Assembly (NCBI GenBank): GCA_046331095.1
Contig: JAXLRM010000003.1
Location: forward strand, 372,001-436,000
Direction: 5' to 3'
DNA length: 64,000 bases
Source of the DNA: JAIBAC01 sp046331095
GTDB lineage: Bacteria; Actinomycetota; Acidimicrobiia; UBA2766
The notes below the pieces were generated by a model that saw only the letters and a list, made by a program, of their open reading frames with translations, was not told the origin of the DNA and made no database searches. Positions 1-7,709 of this stretch are shown here, in pieces (the stretch's first letter is position 1; each line of letters opens with the position of its first letter). The position numbers were made by a program, and so were the translations under genes.

Positions 1-293
1 AGCGCTGCGGAGATGCACGGCCTGCTGAGGGCGGACACGAGCGGGTAGCGGCCCTCGTAGGACGCGTTGGCCTTGAGGGCGGGCCCCAGGTAGTCGCGCG
101 CGAACCCGGCTCGCAGGTCGAGGATCTCGAGCGCGGCGGCGCCCGCCGCCGTCGCCCGCGCGCTCGCTTGCTCGAGCTCTCCCGGCTGACCGAGCTCGCC
201 GTAAGCTGCGACGACCTCGTGGCCCTCGTCTGTGTAGCGGGCCACGACCGCCGTCGTGTCGAGGCCGCCCGAGTAGGCCAGAACGATCTTCAT
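1..293 (-). CDS. argG: Argininosuccinate synthase, N-terminal part (truncated by window edge)
   Basis: Joins citrulline and aspartate using ATP, the penultimate step of arginine synthesis in the cytoplasm. The 97 visible residues start MKIVLAYSGGLDTT, the N-type ATP-pyrophosphatase loop (SGGLD) that binds ATP. They continue to an ANASYEGRYPL segment, also typical of ArgG, before the window ends. The ATG at 293 overlaps the argR stop as ATGA, so translation is probably coupled. It is the last visible gene of the argCJBDFRG operon; argH would be expected beyond the left edge, by analogy with the mycobacterial order. Identity is firm; nothing can be said about the C-terminal half. Confidence 0.95.
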   Translation of the reverse strand, partial: MKIVLAYSGGLDTTAVVARYTDEGHEVVAAYGELGQPGELEQASARATAAGAAALEILDLRAGFARDYLGPALKANASYEGRYPLVSALSRPCISAA

Positions 294-763
294 CCGGTGC
301 TCCTGTCTCCGGTGCGGACCCCTGCCGCGTCGAGGATCTTCAACACGCCGGTGCCACGCACGCTCTCGTCGCCGCACACGAAGAGGGTGTCGTCGCCGGC
401 GATCGTGCCGACGATGCCGGCCAGCGCCGCCCGGTCGAGCGCTGCCGCCACGACACTCGCGTGCCCGGGCGGGGTGTGCAGGACAGCGAGGTTGCCCGAC
501 GCGACGGCGGAGACGACGAAGTCGCGCAGGACCCGACCCAGGGGTGCTCCGTAGGCGGACGCGCCCTGCTGGTCGACGAGGCCGTAGCGGAAGCCGTCGA
601 AATCACGTACGCGCACCGCGCCGATGTCGTCGAGGTCGCGCGACACCGTCGCCTGGGTGGCGCGGATCCCGCGGTCGGCCAGCAGACGCACCGCCTGGGA
701 CTGGCTCGTGACCACGCCGCGCCCGACGAGGTCGACGAGCACCGACTGACGCCGGGCCTTCAC
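290..763 (-). CDS. argR: Arginine repressor ArgR
   Basis: Hexameric arginine-dependent repressor of arginine biosynthesis, 157 residues, normal for the family. Residues 1-70 form the winged-helix DNA-binding domain, with the recognition-helix stretch ATQATVSRDLDDIGAVRV. The C-terminal half is the oligomerisation and arginine-binding domain, with GDDTLFVCGDE matching the conserved GDDT motif. The start is GTG at 763, which overlaps the argF stop as GTGA; its own stop overlaps argG as ATGA. It lies inside the operon it should control, and a matching palindrome lies in front of argC (5966-5987), so negative autoregulation is a reasonable inference. Confidence 0.95.
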   Translation of the reverse strand: MKARRQSVLVDLVGRGVVTSQSQAVRLLADRGIRATQATVSRDLDDIGAVRVRDFDGFRYGLVDQQGASAYGAPLGRVLRDFVVSAVASGNLAVLHTPPGHASVVAAALDRAALAGIVGTIAGDDTLFVCGDESVRGTGVLKILDAAGVRTGDRSTG

Positions 764-1713
764 GCCGCCAGCTCCCGGAAGGCGGCCGGGGCCGCCAGGA
801 ACAGGAACAGCGCCGCCGTCGCAGGCAGCCGGTTGTGCGCCTGCAAGAACACGCGCGACCGCGGACCGTCGAGTACGTCGGCCGTGATCTCCTCACCACG
901 ATGAGCCGGCAGGCAGTGCAGCACGACCGCGGCGCGGCGAGCGCGTGCGACGAGGCCTGCATCGACGCCGAACCCGGCGAACGCGTCACGCCTTGCGCTC
1001 TCCTGGCCCTCCATGCCCATCGACGTCCAGACGTCGGTGTACACGACGTCTGCTCCGTCGGCGGCCTCGGCAGGGTCCTCGGTCACGGCGACGTCACCGC
1101 CCGTCGTCGCCGCGATCGCCATCGCCTCGGCCACTACACCGGCATCGGGCGCGTACCCGGGCGGGGACGCGACCACCACGCGCAAGCCCGCCATCGCCCC
1201 GCCCAGGAGCAGCGACGACGCCACGTTGTTGCCGTCGCCCACGTATGCGAGCGTTCGTTCGGCGACGTCGTCACCCCACTCCATGCGGAGTGTGAGGAGG
1301 TCGGCGAGCACCTGTAGCGGGTGGAAAAGCTCCGACAGCCCGTTCACGATCGGAAGGACGCCGGGTGCGGCAAGTGCGGCCAGGGTCGCGTGCTCGTAGA
1401 CACGCCCCAGCAGCAGACCCAGGTAGCCGGCGAGCACGCGGGCACTGTCCTCGGGTGTCTCCCCCCGGGCGAGCTGGAGCTCCTCGCGGCGCAGTTGAAC
1501 GGGCTGGGCTCCGATGCGGGCGGCCGCGACCTCCGACGAGGTCCGTGTGCGCAGCGAGTGCTTCTCGAAGTAGAGGCCGATCGCGGTGCCCGCCAGCAGG
1601 CCGGCACCGGCGCGGGGGTCACGAGCGAGACGCTCCGCCGCCACCAGCACGCTGCGCTGCTCCTCGACGCTGAGGTCGTCGTCGCGGAGGAAGTGGCGGA
1701 CCGGTGTGCTCAT
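760..1713 (-). CDS. argF: Ornithine carbamoyltransferase
   Basis: Transfers the carbamoyl group from carbamoyl phosphate to ornithine, giving citrulline. The 317 residues show the carbamoyl-phosphate loop in the form SLRTRTS (near residue 53), the HPLQVLADLLT motif (HPxQ) and HCLPAHRGEE (HCLP, ornithine side). The ATG at 1713 overlaps the argD stop as ATGA; the same frame stays open far upstream, but that part is only the shadow of argD. This is the anabolic enzyme, judged by its place in the arg operon. I see no missing catalytic residue. Confidence 0.96.
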   Translation of the reverse strand: MSTPVRHFLRDDDLSVEEQRSVLVAAERLARDPRAGAGLLAGTAIGLYFEKHSLRTRTSSEVAAARIGAQPVQLRREELQLARGETPEDSARVLAGYLGLLLGRVYEHATLAALAAPGVLPIVNGLSELFHPLQVLADLLTLRMEWGDDVAERTLAYVGDGNNVASSLLLGGAMAGLRVVVASPPGYAPDAGVVAEAMAIAATTGGDVAVTEDPAEAADGADVVYTDVWTSMGMEGQESARRDAFAGFGVDAGLVARARRAAVVLHCLPAHRGEEITADVLDGPRSRVFLQAHNRLPATAALFLFLAAPAAFRELAA

Positions 1714-2861
1714 GTGATCACCTCGTCGATCGCGAGCGCGAAGAGTTGGGCGGCGTCGGCGATCTGCTCGTCCCCGATCACCAGGGGTGGTGCGAAACGG
1801 ACCGCGTCGGGCGCAACCGGGTTGACCACGAGCCCGTTTGCGAGTGCTGCCGTGGTCACCGCCGCCGCCTCCGGCACGTCGAGCACGGCGGCGAGCAGGA
1901 GCCCGACGCCGCGGACCTCTCGCACGTGTGGTAGACCGGCGAGCTTCGCCGTGAGCAACGCGGACTTGCGGGCGACATCGTCGACGTAGCCGCCGTCCAC
2001 GAGCACCTCGAGGGTTGCCAGTGCCGCGGCGCACGCAACGGGGCCGCCGCCGAAGGTGGACCCGTGGTCTCCGGGAGCGAAGACCGCCGCCGACTCCGAC
2101 GCGATCGTGGCGCCGATGGGGATCCCGTTCGCGAGCGCCTTGGCGACGGTGACGACGTCGGGCACCACTCCGTAGTGCTGGTGTGCCCAGAACCGGCCCG
2201 TCCGCCCGACGCCGGTCTGGACTTCGTCGAATACCAACAGGACGTCTGCATCGTCGGCCAGGGAGCGCAGACCCGTGAGGAAGTCCCGCTCCGCCGGTAT
2301 CACACCGTTCTCGCCCTGGATCGGCTCGACCATGATCGCCGCCGTCTCGGCGTCGACGAGAGACGCGAAGGCGTCGATGTCGTTGAACGGGGCGTGGACG
2401 AAGCCCTCGGGTAGCGGTTCGAAGCCGGCCCACTTGGCGGGCTGACCCGTGGCCGCGAGCGTCGCGAGCGTGCGGCCGTGGAACGCCCCCTCGGCGCAGA
2501 CGACCTTGTAGCGGCCCGGCCCCGCCCACTTGCGGGCGAGCTTGATAGCGCACTCGTTGGCCTCGGCTCCCGAGTTCGAGAAGAACACCTTGCCCCACCC
2601 GGTCACCTCGTGGAGGCGGCAGGCGAGGTCCTGCATGGGTCGCGTCCAGTAGATGTTCGACGTGTGCACGAGCGTCGCCGCTTGCTCGGCGATTGCCGCG
2701 GTGACTCGGTCGTGGGAGTGTCCCGCGGAGACGACCGCCAGGCCACCGAGGCAGTCGAGGTACTCGGCGCCCGCGTCGTCGTAGAGCAGGCAGCCGCGAC
2801 CGCCCGCGAACGTGACCGGCGCGCGTGCGTAGGTGTCCATCAGGGGTGTGTCGCTGCTCAC
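1710..2861 (-). CDS. argD: Acetylornithine aminotransferase
   Basis: PLP-dependent class III aminotransferase converting N-acetylglutamate semialdehyde to N-acetylornithine. It has 383 residues. Visible landmarks are the SNSGAEANECAIKLAR cofactor region, VFDEVQTGVGRTG with the PLP-ring aspartate, and AKALANGIPIGA with the Schiff-base lysine. I chose GTG at 2861, giving VSSDTPLMDTY; it forms a GTGA overlap with the argB stop, like the other junctions of this operon. The ATG seven codons downstream is the alternative start. ArgD enzymes often also act in lysine synthesis, but nothing here decides that. Confidence 0.95.
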   Translation of the reverse strand: MSSDTPLMDTYARAPVTFAGGRGCLLYDDAGAEYLDCLGGLAVVSAGHSHDRVTAAIAEQAATLVHTSNIYWTRPMQDLACRLHEVTGWGKVFFSNSGAEANECAIKLARKWAGPGRYKVVCAEGAFHGRTLATLAATGQPAKWAGFEPLPEGFVHAPFNDIDAFASLVDAETAAIMVEPIQGENGVIPAERDFLTGLRSLADDADVLLVFDEVQTGVGRTGRFWAHQHYGVVPDVVTVAKALANGIPIGATIASESAAVFAPGDHGSTFGGGPVACAAALATLEVLVDGGYVDDVARKSALLTAKLAGLPHVREVRGVGLLLAAVLDVPEAAAVTTAALANGLVVNPVAPDAVRFAPPLVIGDEQIADAAQLFALAIDEVIT

Positions 2862-3727
2862 GGCGTCACCATCGTCCCGATGCCCTCCGGCGTGAAGATC
2901 TCGAGCAGGAGCGCGTGGTCCTCGCGCCCGTCGAGGATGTGACAGCGCGGCACCCCGCCTTCGACCGCCGCGAGGATCCCTTCGACCTTGGGGCCCATCC
3001 CTGCCGAGAGCGACCCGCCTGCCGCCAGTGCCCGCAGGCCGGGGGGATCGATCTCCGAGACCAACGAATCCTCGTCGCCGAAACTCTCGTACAGGCCTTC
3101 GACGTTGGTGAGGAGCACGAACTTCTCGGCACCGAGCGCGGCGGCAAGACGGCCGGCCGCCTCGTCCGCGTTGATGTTGTGCGGCCTGCCACCGGCATCC
3201 ATCCCGATCGACGCGACGACGGGCAGGTAGCCGTCGGCGAGGAGTCGATCCACGGGTTCGGGCGAGACCTCGACGATCCGGCCCACGTATCCGATCCCGC
3301 GGGGGTCGGTCTCGACCAGGAAGAGGCGGCCGTCGGCGCCGTTGACACCGATCGCCTCGGTGCCGTGCACGTTGAGCAGTCCCACCAACTCGAGGTTGAC
3401 GCGCCCGAGCAGGACCATCGCGGTGATCTCCATGGTCTCGGCGTCGGTGACGCGGCGGCCCTCGCGGAAGGCGGGCTCGAGGCCGAGACGCTTCATCATG
3501 CGCGAGATCTGAGGGCCGCCACCGTGGCAGAGGACCACGTCGATTCCGACCATCTTGAGCAGGAGCAGGTCCTGCACGAGGCTCGCAGCCTGCTCGGCGT
3601 CGTCGACGATCTCCCCGCCGCACTTGACCACCACGCGGCGGCCGGCGAGCTCACGCAGGTACGGCATCGCCTCGACGAGCACAGTCGCCTTGGCCCGTGT
3701 CGCTGTGGTCACGCGTGTGAGCGTCAC
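2858..3727 (-). CDS. argB: Acetylglutamate kinase
   Basis: Phosphorylates N-acetylglutamate; usually the arginine-feedback-controlled step in organisms that recycle the acetyl group through ArgJ. It has 289 residues of the amino-acid-kinase fold. VVVKCGGEIVDD and LCHGGGPQISRMMKRLG are the ATP and substrate glycine loops, followed by a GVNGADG segment and the C-terminal lysine region AGMGPKVEGILAAVEGG. An N-terminal extension before the kinase core (residues 1-25), of the kind found in arginine-sensitive hexameric enzymes, is present. The GTG at 3727 overlaps the argJ stop as GTGA. Confidence 0.95.
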   Translation of the reverse strand: MTLTRVTTATRAKATVLVEAMPYLRELAGRRVVVKCGGEIVDDAEQAASLVQDLLLLKMVGIDVVLCHGGGPQISRMMKRLGLEPAFREGRRVTDAETMEITAMVLLGRVNLELVGLLNVHGTEAIGVNGADGRLFLVETDPRGIGYVGRIVEVSPEPVDRLLADGYLPVVASIGMDAGGRPHNINADEAAGRLAAALGAEKFVLLTNVEGLYESFGDEDSLVSEIDPPGLRALAAGGSLSAGMGPKVEGILAAVEGGVPRCHILDGREDHALLLEIFTPEGIGTMVTP

Positions 3728-4920
3728 GACGTCCCCGTGTTCTCGTCGACGTACGCGTGGGTGAGGTCGCAGCCCCACATGGTCGCGGTGCCAGGACCGT
3801 CGCCGACGACGGCATCGATGACGATCTCGTCGCCCGCCATGTGCGCGGCGACCGTGGTGGCGTCGTGGCCGGCCGCCACGCCGCCGGCGCAGACCACCGT
3901 GCCTCCGTAGGCGATCGAGGTGCATGCCGGGTCGAAGATCATGCCCGACGCCCCGAGCTCGGAGAGCACCCTGCCCCAGTAGGGGTCGGCTCCCGCGAGG
4001 GAGCACTTCACGAGCAACGACGACACGACCGCGCGGGCGCCGGTCCGGGCACCGGCGTCGTCTCGGGCCCCCGAGACCGTCACCTTCATGCGCTTGGTGG
4101 CGCCCTCGGCGTCCCGGACCATCTGCAGTGCGAGAGAGCGGCACACCGCCGCGACCGCGGCTGCCAGTGCCGGATAGCCGTGGTGGGTCGTCGAGTCGAT
4201 CGTCTCCGCGCCGGAGGCACCGTTGGCGAGAAGGAAGACGGTGTCGTTGGTGGAACGAGACCCGTCGACGACGACCGCGTGGAACGAGTCGTCCATCGCG
4301 GAGCGCAAGGCGGAGTCGAGGATCGCGGCCGTCGCACTCGCGTCGGTGGTGACGACGGCGAGCATCGTCGCCATGGACGGCGCCAGCATCGCGGCACCCT
4401 TGGCCGTCCCGCCGACGGTGAACGTCCGGCCGCCGTCGCCGACCCGCTCCACGGCGACCTTGGCGATCGTGTCGGTTGTCAGCATCGCCTCGGCCGCAGC
4501 GGCGCCGCCGTCACGAGTCGCCGCGGACACCGCGGCACCGGCTCCGCCTTCCGCGAGCGTGACGTCGAGGGGGACGCCGATCAACCCCGTCTGGGCGACG
4601 AGGACCTCGGCGGGGTCGCAACCGGCAGCCGACGCGGCCGCCGCGCACATCGCCCGTGCGACGGCGACACCAGGTTCTCCAGTGGCAGCGTTGGCGTTGC
4701 CCGAGGACACGACCACGGCACGGAACACGGGGCCGCTCAGGTGCTCCTCGCTCACCAGGACGGGGGCGGCGCGTACGAGGTTCGTCGTGAACACCGCTGC
4801 GGCGGTCGCAGGGGACTCGGACACGAACGCGGCGACGTCGAGTCGGTCACCCTGCTTGATCCCCGCCGATACGCCCTGCGCGAGCCAGCCCTGCGGCGCT
4901 GCCGCTCCGACGCCGGTCAT
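3724..4920 (-). CDS. argJ: Bifunctional ornithine acetyltransferase / N-acetylglutamate synthase
   Basis: Recycles the acetyl group from acetylornithine to glutamate; bifunctional members also make acetylglutamate from acetyl-CoA. The 398-residue precursor contains the self-cleavage site in KGAAMLAPSMATML. The Thr of ATML becomes the N-terminal nucleophile of the beta chain, as known for this Ntn family. No argA-like gene is visible in the operon, which fits a bifunctional ArgJ, but the specificity cannot be read from the sequence. The ATG at 4920 overlaps the argC stop as ATGA. Confidence 0.95.
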   Translation of the reverse strand: MTGVGAAAPQGWLAQGVSAGIKQGDRLDVAAFVSESPATAAAVFTTNLVRAAPVLVSEEHLSGPVFRAVVVSSGNANAATGEPGVAVARAMCAAAASAAGCDPAEVLVAQTGLIGVPLDVTLAEGGAGAAVSAATRDGGAAAAEAMLTTDTIAKVAVERVGDGGRTFTVGGTAKGAAMLAPSMATMLAVVTTDASATAAILDSALRSAMDDSFHAVVVDGSRSTNDTVFLLANGASGAETIDSTTHHGYPALAAAVAAVCRSLALQMVRDAEGATKRMKVTVSGARDDAGARTGARAVVSSLLVKCSLAGADPYWGRVLSELGASGMIFDPACTSIAYGGTVVCAGGVAAGHDATTVAAHMAGDEIVIDAVVGDGPGTATMWGCDLTHAYVDENTGTS

Positions 4921-5948
4921 GGGTAGAGGCCCTCCAAGGGGAGTCCCGCGGTCTCGTCGAGTCCGAGTGCGAGGTTCGCGTTCTGGATCGCCTGACCGGC
5001 GGCGCCCTTGACGAGATTGTCGATGACGCAGGTGACGATCACACGGCCGCAACGCTCGTCGAGGACCGGGTGCACGAGCACGGCGTTGGACCCCCTCACC
5101 TCCTTGGTGCCCGGCGGTGCGGACGCGAGGGCGACGAAGTCCTCCTCGTCGTAGAGGTCGGCGAAGGCCTGTCGCACGGCCTCGGCCGTGGCACCCGGAG
5201 CGGCATCGGCGGAGCAAGTGGCGTGGATCCCGCGCACCATCGGCGCCAGGTGCGGCGTGAACGACACCGTGACGTCACGATCGGCGATCGAGCCGAGCGC
5301 CATCTCCATCTCGGCGACATGACGGTGCCCCGCCACCGTATATGCACGGAGGTCCTCGAACACGTGCGCGAAGTGCAGGTTCGGCTTGGGTGAGCGGCCC
5401 GCGCCGGAGGTGCCCGAACAGCAGTCCGCCACGATCGTGCCCTTCACGAGACCGGCCGACACGAGCGGCGCCACGGCGAGGACGACCGCTGTCGGGTAAC
5501 ACCCCGGCGAGGCGATACGGTCGGCCTCGCGCACGTCCTCCCGGAAGAGCTCGGGCAGGCCGAACACCCAGCGATCGAGCTGGTCGGGCGCAGCGTGGGC
5601 GATTCCGTACCAACGCTCGTACTCCGCCGGGTCGTCGAGGCGGAAGTCGGCGCTCGCGTCCACGACGAGCTCGTTGTCGAGGCCCGGCAGTATCCTCATC
5701 GCCTCGCCGTGAGGCAGGCCGCAGAACACGACCGGGCACTTGGCCACGTCTCCGGCCACGTCTGCGATGTCCACGAGCGGTAGGTCGGCGTACTCGGCGA
5801 GATGGGGGTAGAGATCGCCAGCGTCGCGACCCGCCTGGGTGCCTGCGGTTGCGACGACGACGTCTAAGTCGGGGTGGACGGCGAGGAGCCTGAGGAGTTC
5901 GGCGCCCACGTATCCGGACGCACCCAGTACCGCTGTCTCGAATGCCAT
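4917..5948 (-). CDS. argC: N-acetyl-gamma-glutamyl-phosphate reductase
   Basis: NADPH-dependent reduction of acetylglutamyl phosphate to the semialdehyde. The 343 residues carry the Rossmann loop LGASGYVGAELLRLL at the N-terminus, the catalytic cysteine in ASPGCYPTAV and the AGHRHVAEME segment with the conserved histidines. I start it at ATG 5948, giving MAFETAVLGASGYVG. An upstream in-frame start at 5984 would put codons through the ArgR palindrome and add residues not typical of ArgC. A -10-like element 7 bases upstream of the ATG suggests a leaderless transcript. First gene of the arg operon. Confidence 0.94.
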   Translation of the reverse strand: MAFETAVLGASGYVGAELLRLLAVHPDLDVVVATAGTQAGRDAGDLYPHLAEYADLPLVDIADVAGDVAKCPVVFCGLPHGEAMRILPGLDNELVVDASADFRLDDPAEYERWYGIAHAAPDQLDRWVFGLPELFREDVREADRIASPGCYPTAVVLAVAPLVSAGLVKGTIVADCCSGTSGAGRSPKPNLHFAHVFEDLRAYTVAGHRHVAEMEMALGSIADRDVTVSFTPHLAPMVRGIHATCSADAAPGATAEAVRQAFADLYDEEDFVALASAPPGTKEVRGSNAVLVHPVLDERCGRVIVTCVIDNLVKGAAGQAIQNANLALGLDETAGLPLEGLYP

Positions 5949-5955
5949 CGCAGCG

Positions 5956-5961
5956 ACAATA
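5956..5961 (-). promoter_or_regulatory. Candidate -10 element of argC, leaderless
   Basis: Read on the minus strand this is TATTGT inside TGTATTGT, an extended -10-like element. Only 7 bases separate it from the argC ATG, so transcription would begin at or next to the start codon. Leaderless mRNAs are common in actinobacteria. No good -35 is visible; the ArgR palindrome fills that area. The position is inferred by eye. Confidence 0.5.
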
Positions 5962-5965
5962 CAGC

Positions 5966-5987
5966 CTATTGCATATCTATGCAATAG
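5966..5987. promoter_or_regulatory. ARG box (ArgR operator) in front of argC
   Basis: A perfect 22-base palindrome with 10-base arms CTATTGCATA and TATGCAATAG around a central TC. It is AT-rich within a roughly 70% GC window. TGCATA-N-TATGCA resembles the ArgR boxes described for actinobacteria. It sits just upstream of the candidate argC -10, covering about -17 to -38, so a bound ArgR hexamer would block RNA polymerase. argR is the sixth gene of the operon it precedes. Confidence 0.85.
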
Positions 5988-5988
5988 C

Positions 5989-6672
5989 TCAGGAGGAGGG
6001 TATCTGGAGTGAGTCGACGATCGTGTCCTCGACCGCGACGTCGCCGATCCTCACCTGACGGCGTACCGGAACGGCGGATCCCCGGTCGGCGTCGAGGATC
6101 ACGAAAGTCCACGATTCCACGGCCGGGACGTTCCCGTTGGCAAGCCCAGACGGTGCGCCCGGGGCGCCCGGGGCGCATTCCGCGAACACCGCGCCGCACG
6201 GGAACTGCGTGGGCACCTCGACGTGCACGGCGTCGAGGTTGAGTCCGAGTGGCGTATCGACGGGGGTCTTGGCGATCGACGGATCGTCGGCGATGCGCGC
6301 GTACCTGCCCGGGCCAACCTGGGCGGCGATAGCCTCGTTGGTCCGCTTGCGCTCGTCGACCGCGCACCCCTCGCAGGGACGGAAGCGCACCGTGCCGTCC
6401 TCGACGACGGTCTGCTCGCCGGCTTGGATCGCTCCGGGGCGGGTGTCGTCGGAGGCGATGATCTCGGACGTCCAGTTGTCGTCGTCGGTGAACTCGAGGC
6501 TCGAGGCGACCGTCACCGCCGAGGGCGCGGCCAGTGAGCCGTTACGGCTCGTGGTGCGCCACGACATCTCCAGGGGCGGCCACGCCTCCTGCGGCGGGAC
6601 CGTCACCGTGGGCATCACGGCCGCGGCGAGGCCGAACACGAGGGCGACGACGGCGCCGATCCGGGCGATCAC
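5989..6672 (-). CDS. Secreted or membrane-anchored protein of unknown function
   Basis: I do not recognise this family. The 227-residue protein begins with a hydrophobic stretch (IGAVVALVFGLAAAVMPTV, residues 4-22) that can be a signal peptide or anchor; the rest is hydrophilic and presumably outside the membrane. Four cysteines in two close sets (RPCEGCAVD; PCGAVFAEC) could form disulfides. The start is GTG at 6672. It lies upstream of argC in the same direction, but the argC promoter and ARG box separate them, so it is probably its own unit. A pair of 49-bp palindromes lies upstream. Confidence 0.6.
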   Translation of the reverse strand: MIARIGAVVALVFGLAAAVMPTVTVPPQEAWPPLEMSWRTTSRNGSLAAPSAVTVASSLEFTDDDNWTSEIIASDDTRPGAIQAGEQTVVEDGTVRFRPCEGCAVDERKRTNEAIAAQVGPGRYARIADDPSIAKTPVDTPLGLNLDAVHVEVPTQFPCGAVFAECAPGAPGAPSGLANGNVPAVESWTFVILDADRGSAVPVRRQVRIGDVAVEDTIVDSLQIPSS

Positions 6673-6719
6673 GAGGCAGTCCGGGGGTCCATGGTTGGGG
6701 AGAGGTTACCGTCACACCC

Positions 6720-6829
6720 GACGTGGGGACGCAAAGCGGGTCGTGGACCCGTCTCACGTCCCCACGTCGACTCACCCCCCCGACGTGGGGACGCAAAGCG
6801 GGTCGTGGACCCGTCTCACGTCCCCACGT
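6720..6829. repeat. Family A palindromic repeat, two identical 49-bp copies
   Basis: Units at 6720-6768 and 6781-6829 are identical to each other. Each has perfect 12-base terminal inverted repeats GACGTGGGGACG and CGTCCCCACGTC, and an inner stem GGGTC-GTG-GACCC. The pair lies between divergent genes. The same termini recur at 39398-39508 and 51101-51221 with different interiors. No coding potential is assigned. They are too GC-rich and lack a T-run for a classical terminator. Confidence 0.9.
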
Positions 6830-6904
6830 CGGGTTCTGGGGGCGTCTTCCCCGTGACTCCGCTCGCTACGCTGGCGACGCCGCGAAGACGAGCGAGGAGT
6901 GGCG

Positions 6905-7696
6905 ATGTCGGACCGGGTTCGCATCGAGGTCTCGGACGGGGTGGCGGACGTGCGCCTCGACCGACCGGACAAGCACAACGCGCTCGACGCAGCGATGTTC
7001 CTCGGGATCGTCGAGGTGGCCGCGGCACTCACCGCGGACAGCGCGGTCCGCGCCGTCGTGCTCTCGGGGGAAGGGGCGTCGTTCTGCTCCGGCCTCGACT
7101 TCCCCAGCTTCCTCTCCGGCGAGGCCGGCGTCGACCTGCTCGGCGGGCGCGACGAGACCACGATCGTGAACCTGGCACAGCAGGCGGCGTACGTCTGGTA
7201 CGACCTCGACCGTCCGGTCATCGCCGCGATAACAGGGCACTGCTACGGCGGTGGCATCCAGATGGCCGCGGCATGCGATATCCGCATCGCGGCGCCGGGC
7301 GCACTGCTGTCGGTGATGGAGATCCGCTGGGGCCTCGTGCCCGACATGACCGGCACGCAGCTCCTCCCCCGTCTCGTCCGCCCCGACTTGCTCAAGGAGC
7401 TCACCTGGACCGGGCGCAAGGTCACCGGCACGGAGGCCGCCGAGATCGGCCTCGTCACCCGAGTCGACGAAGACCCACGCGCGGCGGCACTCTCGCTGGC
7501 GGCGGACATCGCGTCGAGGAACCCCGCCGCCGTGCGCGGCGCCAAGCGCCTGATCGACGCGGCCGCCGACAGCGACCTCGCCGCCGGCTTCGCGCTCGAG
7601 GAGCAGGTGCAGCGGGCGATCCTCGGCTCCCCGAACCAGCTCGAGGCCGTCCGCGCGAACTTCGAGAAGCGCCCGGCCACCTTCGCCGACGACTGA
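6905..7696 (+). CDS. Enoyl-CoA hydratase/isomerase (crotonase) family protein
   Basis: A 263-residue crotonase-fold enzyme acting on acyl-CoA thioesters. The two oxyanion-hole segments are visible: GEGASFCSGLDFPSF (about residues 57-71) and GHCYGGGIQMAAACDIRIA (about 110-128), followed by the typical EIRWGLVPDMTG region. The exact substrate cannot be read from sequence; hydratase, isomerase or another crotonase activity is possible. I prefer ATG 6905 over an in-frame GTG at 6899 because GAGGAG lies 6 bases before the ATG. It sits alone between a palindrome pair and the convergent pheT. Confidence 0.85.
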   Translation: MSDRVRIEVSDGVADVRLDRPDKHNALDAAMFLGIVEVAAALTADSAVRAVVLSGEGASFCSGLDFPSFLSGEAGVDLLGGRDETTIVNLAQQAAYVWYDLDRPVIAAITGHCYGGGIQMAAACDIRIAAPGALLSVMEIRWGLVPDMTGTQLLPRLVRPDLLKELTWTGRKVTGTEAAEIGLVTRVDEDPRAAALSLAADIASRNPAAVRGAKRLIDAAADSDLAAGFALEEQVQRAILGSPNQLEAVRANFEKRPATFADD

Positions 7697-7709
7697 CCCA
7701 GGAGCCGAC

